DNA of 64,000 bases from Phycisphaerae bacterium (lineage in GTDB: Bacteria > Planctomycetota > Phycisphaerae > UBA1845): positions 33,654 to 97,653 of the forward strand of contig JAJVHU010000019.1 in the NCBI GenBank assembly GCA_022072505.1, read 5' to 3'. The position numbers were made by a program, and so were the translations under genes. Shown in pieces: positions 8,232 through 16,270 of the stretch. The notes below the pieces were generated by a model. That model had not been told where the DNA came from and ran no database searches. It saw nothing but the letters and a program-made list of their open reading frames with translations. How positions within the stretch are numbered: the stretch's first letter is position 1; every line of letters starts with the position of its first letter.

Positions 8232-9605
8232 ATGCCACGCGAACTGACCATCATTTACGAGCCTGCCGAAGACGGCTGGTGGGTTGCCACCATCCCCGAA
8301 GTGCCGGGCGCTTTTTCGCAGGGACGAACAAAGGCGGAGGCGCGCGCGAACGCATTGGATGCACTGTCGGAGCTGACGGCCGCACGTGAGCCAACGCTGC
8401 CTGCGCATACGCATTTAGGCGGTAGTTGTCTGCTCATGCTGATGGCACTGAGCACTTCGATTACTGGCTGCTTCCTACCCATGCGAAGTTACGAGAATCC
8501 TCAGCTTCGCGCGCAATTCGAGAAGGAGTTTAGCAGTCGTGAGCTCGATCCAATTGAAGGTTTCTGGCGAAGCGATAACGAATATGCGGAAGGAGTAGGC
8601 GTAATCTACCGCACTGATCCCAGCCTTAATGATGGATTTCCCTTCGCGAGTCGGACCATCAGTGTACATCCGAAGCGCCTGTTACCCTACTCGCCGGATT
8701 ACACACGCGTCGGTGCTCGTTTCAAACCGTCTTTGGATGCAGGCGCGTATCACGGACAAATGCTTATGGTCCAAGGCGCTAGGCATTTCTGGGTAGACTC
8801 AACAGGTCGGCTCCTAGACCCCACTACATTAGAGTATTCGGTACAGACAGACACGCCCGTGCTCGGCGGGTCGACACAGCGAGCCTATCTCATCGGACCA
8901 GACCGAGTCCTGAAATCTCGGCTTGCCATGACACATACGAGTCGCCCTGAGGCTATAGAGGTTCCCAAGAGCAGCCACGGATCGGGATTCCTGGTTTCTC
9001 GCTCGCACATCGTCACAAATCAACATGTCGTGCAAGGAGCAACCGACATCAAGTGTTTTGTCAACTCGCTTGAGGTAGGAGCCAAATGCATTGCATCGGA
9101 CCCCGACACGGATCTCGCCATTCTGGAGCTTGCTGCCCCTTGTTCAGCAACAATCCAGCCGTTCCGGGTTGGGCGATCCGCCGAGGCCCGGCAGGGACAG
9201 AGAGTTTTCGCCATGGGATTTCAGATCGCGCATCTGCTTGGCAACAGACTGAGCGTTCATGAAGGCATTCTCAGCGGCCTTTCCGGTCTTGAAGATAGAA
9301 CTTCACAATTTCAGGTTGAGATGAGCGTTCATCCTGGAGGCAGCGGTGGTCCTTTACTTGACGAGCGCGGTGTAGTCATCGGCATTGTTACCTCCAAACT
9401 CGGGTTTGGCTATCTTTTGAACACAGGCGACATACCTCAAAGTATGTTGTTCGCAGTAAAGTCGGATTGGTTACAACCGTTGCTAACAACTGCAAGAGTC
9501 ATGGAAGGCATTGAGTCGCCTGCTTCCGAGGCTACACTCCTGTCCCTCGACGAACTAACCGCACAGTTCGCCCCGGCTGTCGTGCGCATCGAGACGACCA
9601 GGTAA
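8232..9605 (+). CDS. HicB-like domain fused to a trypsin-type (HtrA-like) serine protease
   Basis: A 457-residue protein with an unusual architecture. Residues 1-55 match a complete short HicB antitoxin fold (YEPAEDGWWVATIPEVPGAF, then a TKAEARANALDAL helix). Residues 64-80 form a hydrophobic stretch ending in a lipobox-like S-I-T-G-C80. After a region of unknown type comes a chymotrypsin-fold protease with an intact triad: His265 in TNQHVVQG, Asp294 in DTDLAILEL and Ser371 in PGGSGGPLLDERG. The protease part is visibly AT-richer than the surroundings, suggesting transfer. No HicA toxin follows. The single frame may be real or may result from an indel joining a HicB gene to a lipoprotein gene. 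Confidence 0.75.
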   Translation: MPRELTIIYEPAEDGWWVATIPEVPGAFSQGRTKAEARANALDALSELTAAREPTLPAHTHLGGSCLLMLMALSTSITGCFLPMRSYENPQLRAQFEKEFSSRELDPIEGFWRSDNEYAEGVGVIYRTDPSLNDGFPFASRTISVHPKRLLPYSPDYTRVGARFKPSLDAGAYHGQMLMVQGARHFWVDSTGRLLDPTTLEYSVQTDTPVLGGSTQRAYLIGPDRVLKSRLAMTHTSRPEAIEVPKSSHGSGFLVSRSHIVTNQHVVQGATDIKCFVNSLEVGAKCIASDPDTDLAILELAAPCSATIQPFRVGRSAEARQGQRVFAMGFQIAHLLGNRLSVHEGILSGLSGLEDRTSQFQVEMSVHPGGSGGPLLDERGVVIGIVTSKLGFGYLLNTGDIPQSMLFAVKSDWLQPLLTTARVMEGIESPASEATLLSLDELTAQFAPAVVRIETTR

Positions 9606-9706
9606 TTAACAGATGCGAAGAGAACACACCATCGATCATAGAACTCGGATCTTCTTCTTATCAGTATGCTCACCACGTACTCCCACGCCGACGCCTCGAC
9701 GAAGCC

Positions 9707-9880
9707 ATGATCCCCATCCTGCGCGCCAAGAGCGGGCAAGAGCGGCTGCGAATGCTCAACGGGATGTTCCGATCCGCGCGGCAGCTTGTCGAGTGCTCCA
9801 TTCGGGCGGCCCATCCGGACTGGCCTGAACAGGCCGTTCAAGAAGGGGTTTCCAGGAGGATGCTCCATGGACCCGGTTGA
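9707..9880 (+). CDS. Small protein upstream of nucleotidyltransferase (possible partner)
   Basis: A 57-residue frame (MIPILRAKSGQERLRMLNG start, MLHGPG end) that overlaps the next gene by 14 nt. The sequence S-A-R-Q-L-V-E-C-S-I-R-A-A-H-P-D-W-P-E, followed by a short Arg-rich end, matches the pattern of small proteins I know next to this type of nucleotidyltransferase in planctomycetes and other bacteria (recollection, not a search). The frame is open further upstream but offers no ATG, GTG or TTG before 9707. The overlap indicates translational coupling. A role as antitoxin or regulator of the neighbour is inference. Confidence 0.6.
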   Translation: MIPILRAKSGQERLRMLNGMFRSARQLVECSIRAAHPDWPEQAVQEGVSRRMLHGPG

Positions 9881-10436
9881 TCTCGTCGCCGAGTGTGCCG
9901 GCATCATGGAAAGGCTCGGCATCCCTTACCTCGTTACGGGTTCAATCGCTTCCATCTATTTCGGCGAGCCGCGGTTGACCAACGACGTGGACATCGTCCT
10001 CGCCCTCACGCCGGGAAAGATTGCGCCTTTCTGTGCATCCTTTCCGCAACCGCCCTATTACGTCAGCGATGAAGCGGTCCGCGACGCCGTGGCTCGCCAT
10101 GCGCAGTTCAACGTGATCCACTCCGAAGCGGGACTCAAGGCGGACTTCATGATTGCGGCGGATTCCGAGTTCAACCGAAGTCGGTTCGCACGTCGGTCAA
10201 AGGTCCAGATCGGCCCGCAGGCAAGCGTCATGATGGCCTCTCCCGAAGACGTCATCATCAAGAAGCTCGAATACTTCCGCGAACGCGGCTCCGACAAGCG
10301 CCTTCGCGATATCGTCGGCATCCTGAAGCTGTGTCCGCAGCCGATTGACACCGCTTACATCCTCGAATGGGTGGATCGTCTGGGATTGCGAGCCGAATGG
10401 AAGCGGGTTCGGACGCGCGCGGGGATGGAGCCCTGA
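9867..10436 (+). CDS. Minimal nucleotidyltransferase-fold protein
   Basis: A 189-residue cytoplasmic protein starting at ATG 9867, 6 nt after AGGAGGA. It has the nucleotidyltransferase signature: Gly25-Ser26 followed by Asp40-x-Asp42 in EPRLTNDVDIV, then a conserved C-terminal SPEDVIIKKLEYFRERGSDK block typical of the AbiEii/DUF6036-like group. It overlaps the preceding small gene by 14 nt, a toxin-antitoxin-like arrangement. Substrate (protein or tRNA) and toxicity cannot be deduced. Lying between a transferred protease gene and a dead transposon supports an accessory origin. Confidence 0.8.
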   Translation: MDPVDLVAECAGIMERLGIPYLVTGSIASIYFGEPRLTNDVDIVLALTPGKIAPFCASFPQPPYYVSDEAVRDAVARHAQFNVIHSEAGLKADFMIAADSEFNRSRFARRSKVQIGPQASVMMASPEDVIIKKLEYFRERGSDKRLRDIVGILKLCPQPIDTAYILEWVDRLGLRAEWKRVRTRAGMEP

Positions 10437-10800
10437 CGGCGGCGGAGGCCACGACAGCCTTCGACTAGCGATTTTGTCGGCGCTGTGATCGTCGGACAAC
10501 GCCGGGGGAACGCGCTTCCTTGCTCTTGACCTCGCTGCGCGACGTAAAGGGCGGGCGCGATCCATGGAGAGCGGCGGCGATCGGCGTGGGGGGGGGGATG
10601 CGCTTCCTTACGGGCGCGGCTCGGAGGCGCCACGCCGGCTTACACGCTGTTTCAAAATCCGCCGGTGCGGACGGGAAAAGAACGCTTCCTGACGGGCGCG
10701 GCTCGGAGGCGCCACGCCGGCTTATCTCGACTTTTGCCGTTTCTGAAGGAAGGAGATCCCCTGAATGATCGAGGACATCAAAACCGCGGCCTGGGGTTTT
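10437..10800. other. Intergenic tract around two repeat units
   Basis: No gene seen. It contains two reverse-oriented repeat units (separate entry), a homopolymeric G run near 10589-10597 and a short AT-richer stretch leading into the first MITE-like element. Confidence 0.5.
10601..10723 (-). repeat. Two reverse-oriented dispersed-repeat units, 82-bp period
   Basis: CGCTTCCTTACGGGCGCGGC starts at 10601 and CGCTTCCTGACGGGCGCGGC at 10683. Both continue TCGGAGGCGCCACGCCGGCTTA; the first then runs through ACACGCTGTTTCAAAATCCG, as in the 7412 array but inverted. Confidence 0.9.
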
Positions 10801-10803
10801 GAT

Positions 10804-10923
10804 ACTATTAACCCGGTCATCAAATAGTTTACGTAGCGCGAAGTGTGTCGACTGCGTAAGCCGCGAGAAATCGCTGTAATCAGGTTCAACGTGTGTAAAC
10901 TATTGGATGACCCCATTAATAGT
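10804..10923. mobile_element. MITE-like element with 29-bp terminal inverted repeats
   Basis: The left end ACTATTAACCCGGTCATC... (10804-10832) matches the reverse complement of 10895-10923 at 25 of 29 positions. The 120-bp element contains no open frame, is AT-richer than its neighbours and carries a central CGACTGC. A diverged relative lies at 11421-11530. The mobilising transposase is not identified. Confidence 0.65.
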
Positions 10924-11420
10924 TTGACGTCAAACATTGAGGTTTCAGCCACTCGAAGCAAGTGAGCGATCGGACCAAGGAGCTATTGTCAATTTCTGTG
11001 GACGTCCCTCTGTCAGGCGGCGTCTTTCCTGAGTTGGTTGACGAACTGAGTTCCTCCGATCACGTCCGGCAGCAAGCTTGAGCCATTCAGCGCCCGCCAG
11101 TGTTGCTGGGCGCACTGCACCAGGCGGAACACCATCGTCAGCGTGGCCATTCGCGATCCACAACCTTTCGTTCTCACCGTCCGCAATCGCACCGTGGCGA
11201 ACGTGCTCTCGATCGGATTCGTGGTTCGCAGGTGGATCCCATGCTCCGCCGGAAAATCATAGAACGTCAGCAGCGCCCATCACGATCAGGATGCATTGAC
11301 GCTTCTCGTCGGGGCCTTCACCTGCGTTCCCCAGGCGAACATGGAAGTGAATGCCATCCACCCAGAAGTAGACGCACCGCTTGTCCGCCAGCGAACGCTT
11401 GCTCCAGGCTTCGTATGACT

Positions 11421-11530
11421 CCGGGCATCTAATGGTTTACATGCGCTCCACTGAATGCGACTGCAAAACATCGGCATAATCCAGTCGTTCGTACAGACGC
11501 GGCGTCAACTATTGGAAGACCGGGTTAATG
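11421..11530. mobile_element. Second MITE-like element, inserted in the transposase remnant
   Basis: CCGGGCATCTAATGGTTTAC at the left and AACTATTGGAAGACCGGGTT at the right are imperfect inverted repeats related to the ends of the element at 10804-10923. Both share a CGACTGC centre and about the same length. It splits the transposase frame between LKESWQ and YEAWSKRSL. No certain target duplication is visible. Confidence 0.6.
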
Positions 11531-11770
11531 GTCCGCCTGCCAGCTCTCCTTGAGCCGCACCACCGTCGAGGCCGAAAGTCCCGGCGCGTCCGGCCCGGGC
11601 AGGGCCATCAAGGCTTCACTGAAGTCGCCGGTGCTGATGCCCTTCAGATACCACCACGGGATCAGTTCCTCGATGCTCCGCGTCCGCCGCAGGTATGGCG
11701 GCAGAATCTTCGAAGTGAAACGCGCGATGACCTGGCCGTCGACGTCGACATCCTGCATGACGTACCGTCG

Positions 11771-11872
11771 AGTCGAAGGCGATGCCGAACGCCGACTCGC
11801 GTCCGCGCTTCGGCATTCCTCAGTCGAAGGCGATGCCGAACGCCGACTCGCGTCCGCGCTTCGGCATTCCTC
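11771..11872. repeat. 51-bp tandem duplication inside the transposase remnant
   Basis: AGTCGAAGGCGATGCCGAAC starts at 11771 and recurs at 11822; the two 51-bp copies are virtually identical. Each is partly self-complementary (GATGCCGAACGC with GCGCTTCGGCATT), so single copies can fold. It is absent from related transposases and is a secondary insertion. Confidence 0.85.
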
Positions 11873-12377
11873 ATCAGTTGCGCCGCCGATGCGCGACCCG
11901 AAGACCTCAACGCCTCGACGGACGACCTCCTCCGCGGCGCGGCGCGGCGCCCGACGTTGTGAACCTCGACCCGCCGCCGCCCCACGATGCGTCGATCATG
12001 CACCCGCGGCTGGCGAACCGTCACCGGACCGAGGCCGGTCTGAATCCGCCGCTTACCCTTGTAACCGTTGCGCACCACGAGCCGATGACCGCGGCTGTCG
12101 AGGCACGCGGCATGTTTCTCGAGGTACGCCGCCACCTCGGCCTCGATCGCCTGGGCCAGCAGCCGCTGCGCCCCGTCGCGCAAGAGGCCCGTCAGCACGT
12201 CCTGTCCCGAAACCTCTGGAAACCCCAACGTGGATCCGGCGCCCAGTGCCGAGCTCGATCCCCCTGGAAACCCCGCCGCTTCCGCAGTACCCTGCCTCAT
12301 TTCGTAAAGGGTGAACTTCAATATCCACCCAGGATACGCCGCCTTTCTTTTCAGGTCATCCACAGGATTTGGTCATA

Positions 12378-12412
12378 GCTCGCAGCGGAATTCGCGCGGG
12401 CTGAAGCCGCGC
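12378..12412. repeat. Second dispersed repeat type (copy 1 of 2)
   Basis: The stretch GCGGAATTCGCGCGGGCTGA followed by AGCCGCGCGGCTCGG and TTTTGAAA recurs in inverted form at 45386-45430 (TTTCAAAACTGAACCGCGTG, then GCTTCAGCCCGCGCGAATTC). It shares only the GCGGCTCGGTTTTGAAA end with the main repeat family. Confidence 0.65.
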
Positions 12413-12434
12413 GGCTCGGTTTTGAAACCGGGAC

Positions 12435-12797
12435 TCAGCTTACACTCGAGCGGGCGGGATCCGGAGGCCGGGGATCGAGGCGGCGTTGGGCTTCGTGGCT
12501 GCATTTCTCGTAGACGGTGGCGAGGAAGCCGATCAGCGGAAATCCGCCGCGTTCAAAGGGCGATGCTCCGAGCTGCTCAAGCATCGACGGTTCAGGTTGG
12601 CCGGAAGGGTCGTCGGGCGGCGTCTCGGGCAGCGCGGCGCCCAGCGACCAGAACTGCGCGGCGTCCGTGGCGCCGGAAGCGCCGGTGACGTCGGAATCGC
12701 TGGAGGCGCCGGGAGCGCTGGAGGCGCTGAAAGCACCGGAAGCGCCGGTCGCATCGGCATCGTCGATTGCGGGCGGATGAGCGGCGTTGTCAATCAT
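12435..12797 (-). CDS. Conserved hypothetical protein with Ala/Ser/Gly-rich N-terminal tract
   Basis: A 120-residue protein, ATG at 12797. Residues 15-46 are built from short A-S-G-A / D-A-T-G-A-S-G repeats encoded by a GC-rich minisatellite. The second half is different: LEQLGASPFERGGFPLIGFL then ATVYEKCSHEAQRR. I recognise the SPFERGGFPLIGFL-type block as a conserved motif of short planctomycete proteins of unknown role, which makes this a real gene rather than a shadow. No function can be given. Confidence 0.6.
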   Translation of the reverse strand: MIDNAAHPPAIDDADATGASGAFSASSAPGASSDSDVTGASGATDAAQFWSLGAALPETPPDDPSGQPEPSMLEQLGASPFERGGFPLIGFLATVYEKCSHEAQRRLDPRPPDPARSSVS

Positions 12798-12906
12798 TGT
12801 TACTTTCGAGACAAACGTTTGCGGGGTCGTTCAGGCGCAGATGAGACGGGCCGCGGCGCTCCCGCGCCGCGGCCCGCACGTCCGTCATTATCCGGCGCTC
12901 CGCGCA

Positions 12907-13356
12907 TCAGCCGCCGTTCTTGCCCTTGTCCTTCTTGTCGCCCTTTTCCGGTTTTTCCTTCTCGGTCTTTTCGGGTTTCTCTTTGTCGCCCTTCTTGCCC
13001 GTCGGCGCGTCATCGTTGTCGTCGTCGAGGGGCAACTCCGTCGCTTCCTCACTCGCCACGGCCTTGCCCGTCGCGTCCACCGTCACGTTCATCAGCTTGT
13101 CGCCGACGACGCAGTAGACGGAGTAGGACAGCTTGCCTTCCGTGACGGCGCCCATCGCCAGGACGGCGCGACCCTTGGCATGCGCCTCAGCCGCCTCGAC
13201 GGCCTTGCCGAGCGGAACCTTCGACTCATCCATCTTGGCGACAACCGCCTTGCAGTCGTCGATCACGTCGCTGAACCGCGCCGACACGGGCACCGCCACC
13301 GCGACGACCAACCCCAGCGCCATCAATCCACGCACAAACGTTTTTGAACGAAGCAT
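12907..13356 (-). CDS. Small secreted PepSY-like protein with Lys/Glu-rich tail
   Basis: A 149-residue protein starting at 13356 after AGGAG with good spacing. Residues 1-26 are a signal peptide (GLMALGLVVAVAVPVSA). Residues 45-105 fit a PepSY-like fold: a helix with LGKAVEAAEAHAKG followed by strands LSYSVYCVVGDKLMNVTVD and ATGKAV. The last 35 residues are almost only Lys, Glu, Asp, Gly and Pro. PepSY domains often bind or inhibit proteases or serve as sensor modules. The target here is unknown. Confidence 0.75.
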   Translation of the reverse strand: MLRSKTFVRGLMALGLVVAVAVPVSARFSDVIDDCKAVVAKMDESKVPLGKAVEAAEAHAKGRAVLAMGAVTEGKLSYSVYCVVGDKLMNVTVDATGKAVASEEATELPLDDDNDDAPTGKKGDKEKPEKTEKEKPEKGDKKDKGKNGG

Positions 13357-13904
13357 CTTCAGATCTCCTGGATCCTTGAATCCGCCAGCCCGATCGGCGG
13401 CACAACACCGCCGCGTGAAGTCCGGTAACTGCGCGGAATGCTATCCCACTCAGGTTCGGCGACGCAAATCCGGCCTGTCGGCCAAGTCGCCAGCGTACCT
13501 CATTCCAACCGGATAGGCCGGTCCGCCCGCGCAGACCGATCCTGCCTGGTTCCAGTTTACTTCAACGTCGCATTCCGGCAGGTTCTTGCATTCACCCTAC
13601 TTTATCTGACGAAGACGCCCGGGGATGCCCCCGCGGGGGTCGCCGGGAACCGAAACCGGTTCCGGTTGTCGTGGGAGGGCGAGCCGGTCAGGAAGCGTTT
13701 TCCGGAATTCGCAGAGGGAAGGAGCCGGTTCCTGACGGGTTGCGGTTCGGTCGCGCCCGATGTAGGGCGTCTCAACCCCGACCTTGCAGACTCGCCAACT
13801 TGTCTTGACGTCATCCCGTCGGCCTTCGACCGTATTCGGTTCAGGCGGCGTGCCAGGTGGGGGGAGCGCCGGGAGTCACGTGAGTTTATTGCGGGGAATC
13901 GCGC
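13357..13904. other. Intergenic region, degenerate repeats only
   Basis: No gene is recognised in these 548 nt. There are two weak matches to the dispersed repeat in opposite orientations near 13682-13702 and 13720-13750, and a perfect CCCCCGCGGGGG palindrome near 13627. As a divergent region it should carry promoters for both neighbours, but none is clear. Confidence 0.45.
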
Positions 13905-14336
13905 ATGACGGTGCAGTTCATGTTGACGCCGGAGGAAGTCGCTTCGTGTTACCCGGTGATGGCTCAGCTTCGCCCCCACCTGAGTCGAGAGGCGTTTCTC
14001 GCGGGGGCGGCTCGCCAGCGGGAGCAGGGCTACCGCCTGGCCGGAACCGTCGATGCTGACGGAAAGGTTGCGGCGGTTGCGGGGTTCCGGTTTTTCGACG
14101 CGCTGGCGTGGGGTCGTGTCCTGTATGTGGATGACCTGGTGACGGACGAGGCGCGGCGGTCGCAGGGATACGGGCAGGCGCTGTTCGATTTTCTGATCGC
14201 GCTGGCGCGCCGCGAGGGGTGCGACGAGTTCCACCTCGACTCCGGCGTGCAGCGCTTCGATGCGCACCGATTTTACCTTCGCAATCGGATGCGGATTTCG
14301 AGTCATCACTTCGCGCTGCCGCTGGCGACGCGGTGA
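13905..14336 (+). CDS. GNAT family N-acetyltransferase
   Basis: A 143-residue protein with a typical GNAT core: strands with YRLAGTVDADGKVAAVAGF, then LYVDDLVTDEARRSQGYGQA, where R-S-Q-G-Y-G is the acetyl-CoA pyrophosphate loop (Q/RxxGxG/A), then helix LFDFLIALARREGC and a C-terminal FYLRNRM strand. It would acetylate a small molecule or protein amine. The substrate is not evident. It lies 65 nt before the cytochrome operon. Confidence 0.85.
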   Translation: MTVQFMLTPEEVASCYPVMAQLRPHLSREAFLAGAARQREQGYRLAGTVDADGKVAAVAGFRFFDALAWGRVLYVDDLVTDEARRSQGYGQALFDFLIALARREGCDEFHLDSGVQRFDAHRFYLRNRMRISSHHFALPLATR

Positions 14337-14401
14337 CGGGGGCTTACAATCCGGCGCGGATCGGACCGGCGGGCACGCTCCGGTCCGACAATCTGCGACG
14401 G

Positions 14402-16270
14402 ATGCCGATGCGAAGGACGTACCTTGTCAGTCTGTTCCTGTTGTTGGAGTCGGCCGCCGCCACGTTGAGCGTCGCGCAGAGCGCTGACCCGGACAACTGC
14501 CTGCTGTGCCACCAGTTTCGCGGGCTTTCGCGTTACGACCGTCAGCGGGACGAGTTGCACGTTTTCTTCGTTGACCCGTCGTACATGCACGATCTTGCCG
14601 GTCCGCACGCGCGGCTCGCCTGCACCGACTGTCACCCGCGCGAGGAGGTTCGCGTGGTTCCTCACGCCCCGGTGTCGCGCGTGGACTGCACGCGGACTTG
14701 CCACGTCGCCGGGGCGTCCGGCGTGATGACGACGTTCAGCCACGCGGGAGTCGCCGAGGCGCTTCGCGGCGGCGTGCATGATCCGAGGGAGATGCGCGGG
14801 CTGCGCTTCGCGGAGGGGCCGCTGCTGGCGTCCGGACAGTCGGACTGCCTCTACTGTCATGACGAGCCCGTGTTCCGCGGGATTGAGCGTGCGCTGCCTC
14901 AACTGACGTTGTTCGGGGACGACGCCCTCGCGCGCTGCACGACGTGTCATAAGGATCAGCTCGGCGTGGACGTGGCGTACGCGCTGAAGCATGTCGCCGC
15001 CCGCCTGCAACCCGCGCGATCGACGCTGGAGGTTGCGCAAGTGTGCGCAGTGTGTCACAGCGATCCGGCGTTTCACGCCGAACCCGGTCGTCACGACGCG
15101 GTGGCGAGCTACATGCGCACGTTTCACGGGAAGGCGGCGCTTCTCGGGGACGAGTCGACGGCGTCGTGCATTTCGTGTCATGCTTCAGGCGGACGCGATG
15201 TTCACGCGATGCTCGCGCATACCGACCCGGCCGCTCCGACGCACACGGACCGGCTTGCGACGACGTGCAGCACGATCGCCTGTCACCCCGGCGCGTCGCC
15301 GAGCCTGGCGGACACGGGGGTGCATCTCGACCTCGCGGCGTCGCGCGGAACGATCGAGTATCTGCTGGCGGCGGCGTTCATTCTGCTGACGACGTTGACG
15401 TTCGGGCCGTCCGCGGTTCTCGCCGTTCTCGAGCTGCTGCAGCTTGTCGCCGGTCGGGAGTCGCCGCGCGACGAGCACGTGCGGGAGCTGGCGCAGCGCT
15501 TGATGTCGGATCCGGCAGGACGCCGGCGGCTGGTTCGCTTCACGGTTCCGCAGCGGATTCAACACTGGATCCTGGCGGCGTTGTTCGTGCTGCTGGTGCT
15601 GACGGGCTTCCCGATGAAGTTCGCGGATCAGGGGTGGTCGGCGTGGCTGATCCGCGGGTTCGGCGGGCTGGCGGCGGCGCGGGCGCTGCATCACTGGGCG
15701 GGAATCCTGCTGGTGCTCGGTTTCCTGGGACACATGCTGCACACGATGCTGCTGGTGGCGAGGCGGTCGCGGCGCCCTGGTCCGGACGGGCGTCCGGCGG
15801 GCCTGTTGTCGTCGCTGCTGGCGCTGCCGATGTGGATGACGCTGGACGATCTGCGCAAACTACGGCACCTTCTGGCGTATCTTTTCTTCCTGCGGTCCGA
15901 TCGTCCGAAGTTCGGGCGTTTCGCGCTGAAGGAGAAGTTCGAGTACATCGGCGTCTTCTGGGGGACGATGATCCTCGGCGTGACCGGCATGATCCTCTGG
16001 GGCGAGCAGACGGCGTCGCACCTGATGTCGGGACGGGTGTTCAACCTCGCGGCGATCGCGCACACGTATGAGGCGTTTCTCGCGCTGGTCCACGTCGGCA
16101 TCCTGCACACGTACAACGTCATGTTGTCGCCGCATGTGTTTCCGCTGTCGCCGGCGACGATCACCGGAACGACGCCGCCCGGGGAACTCATCGAAGGACA
16201 CGCGGCGTTCGTCGAGGACGCCGCAAGGGAGCTGGGGCTGCGTCCGCACGAGGAAGGAGGCGCGACATGA
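14402..16270 (+). CDS. Multiheme cytochrome c fused to a cytochrome b membrane domain
   Basis: A 622-residue exported membrane protein. ATG 14402 (or 14408) is chosen because it opens a signal peptide; longer forms would run into the acetyltransferase gene. Residues 33-310 carry eight haem-binding motifs: six CxxCH (first C33-L-L-C36-H) plus two unusual ones, CTRTCH (three residues between Cys) and CSTIACH (four). The rest is a di-haem cytochrome b561/formate dehydrogenase gamma-type domain with several membrane helices and paired His (RIQHW, ALHHWAG, GHMLHTM, HTYEAFLALVHVGILHTYNV). It should pass electrons between the quinone pool and periplasmic haems. ATGA overlap with the next gene shows an operon. 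Confidence 0.88.
   Translation: MPMRRTYLVSLFLLLESAAATLSVAQSADPDNCLLCHQFRGLSRYDRQRDELHVFFVDPSYMHDLAGPHARLACTDCHPREEVRVVPHAPVSRVDCTRTCHVAGASGVMTTFSHAGVAEALRGGVHDPREMRGLRFAEGPLLASGQSDCLYCHDEPVFRGIERALPQLTLFGDDALARCTTCHKDQLGVDVAYALKHVAARLQPARSTLEVAQVCAVCHSDPAFHAEPGRHDAVASYMRTFHGKAALLGDESTASCISCHASGGRDVHAMLAHTDPAAPTHTDRLATTCSTIACHPGASPSLADTGVHLDLAASRGTIEYLLAAAFILLTTLTFGPSAVLAVLELLQLVAGRESPRDEHVRELAQRLMSDPAGRRRLVRFTVPQRIQHWILAALFVLLVLTGFPMKFADQGWSAWLIRGFGGLAAARALHHWAGILLVLGFLGHMLHTMLLVARRSRRPGPDGRPAGLLSSLLALPMWMTLDDLRKLRHLLAYLFFLRSDRPKFGRFALKEKFEYIGVFWGTMILGVTGMILWGEQTASHLMSGRVFNLAAIAHTYEAFLALVHVGILHTYNVMLSPHVFPLSPATITGTTPPGELIEGHAAFVEDAARELGLRPHEEGGAT

Larger units (their letters stand above)
11013..12300 (-). 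pseudogene. IS256 (mutator) family transposase, degraded
   Basis: Pieces of one transposase can be read on the minus strand in several frames. The N-terminal part from ATG 12300 has GFPGGSSSALGAGSTLGFPE and VRNGYKGKRRIQTGLGPVTV. Next is RFTSKILPPYLRRTRSIEEL to LKESWQ at 11530-11740, then VDGIHFHVRL near 11360, and a C-terminal part with FPAEHGIHLRTTNPIESTFA ending RKDAA-stop at 11013. The catalytic middle between QCILIVMG and LTFYDFPAEH is deleted. A MITE-like element interrupts it at 11421-11530 and a 51-bp repeat pair near 11771. It cannot encode an active enzyme. Confidence 0.88.

Noticed and set aside
11550..12314. Plus-strand frames in the transposon region
   Set aside because: They read Arg/Pro/Ala-rich nonsense opposite clear IS256 transposase fragments on the minus strand.
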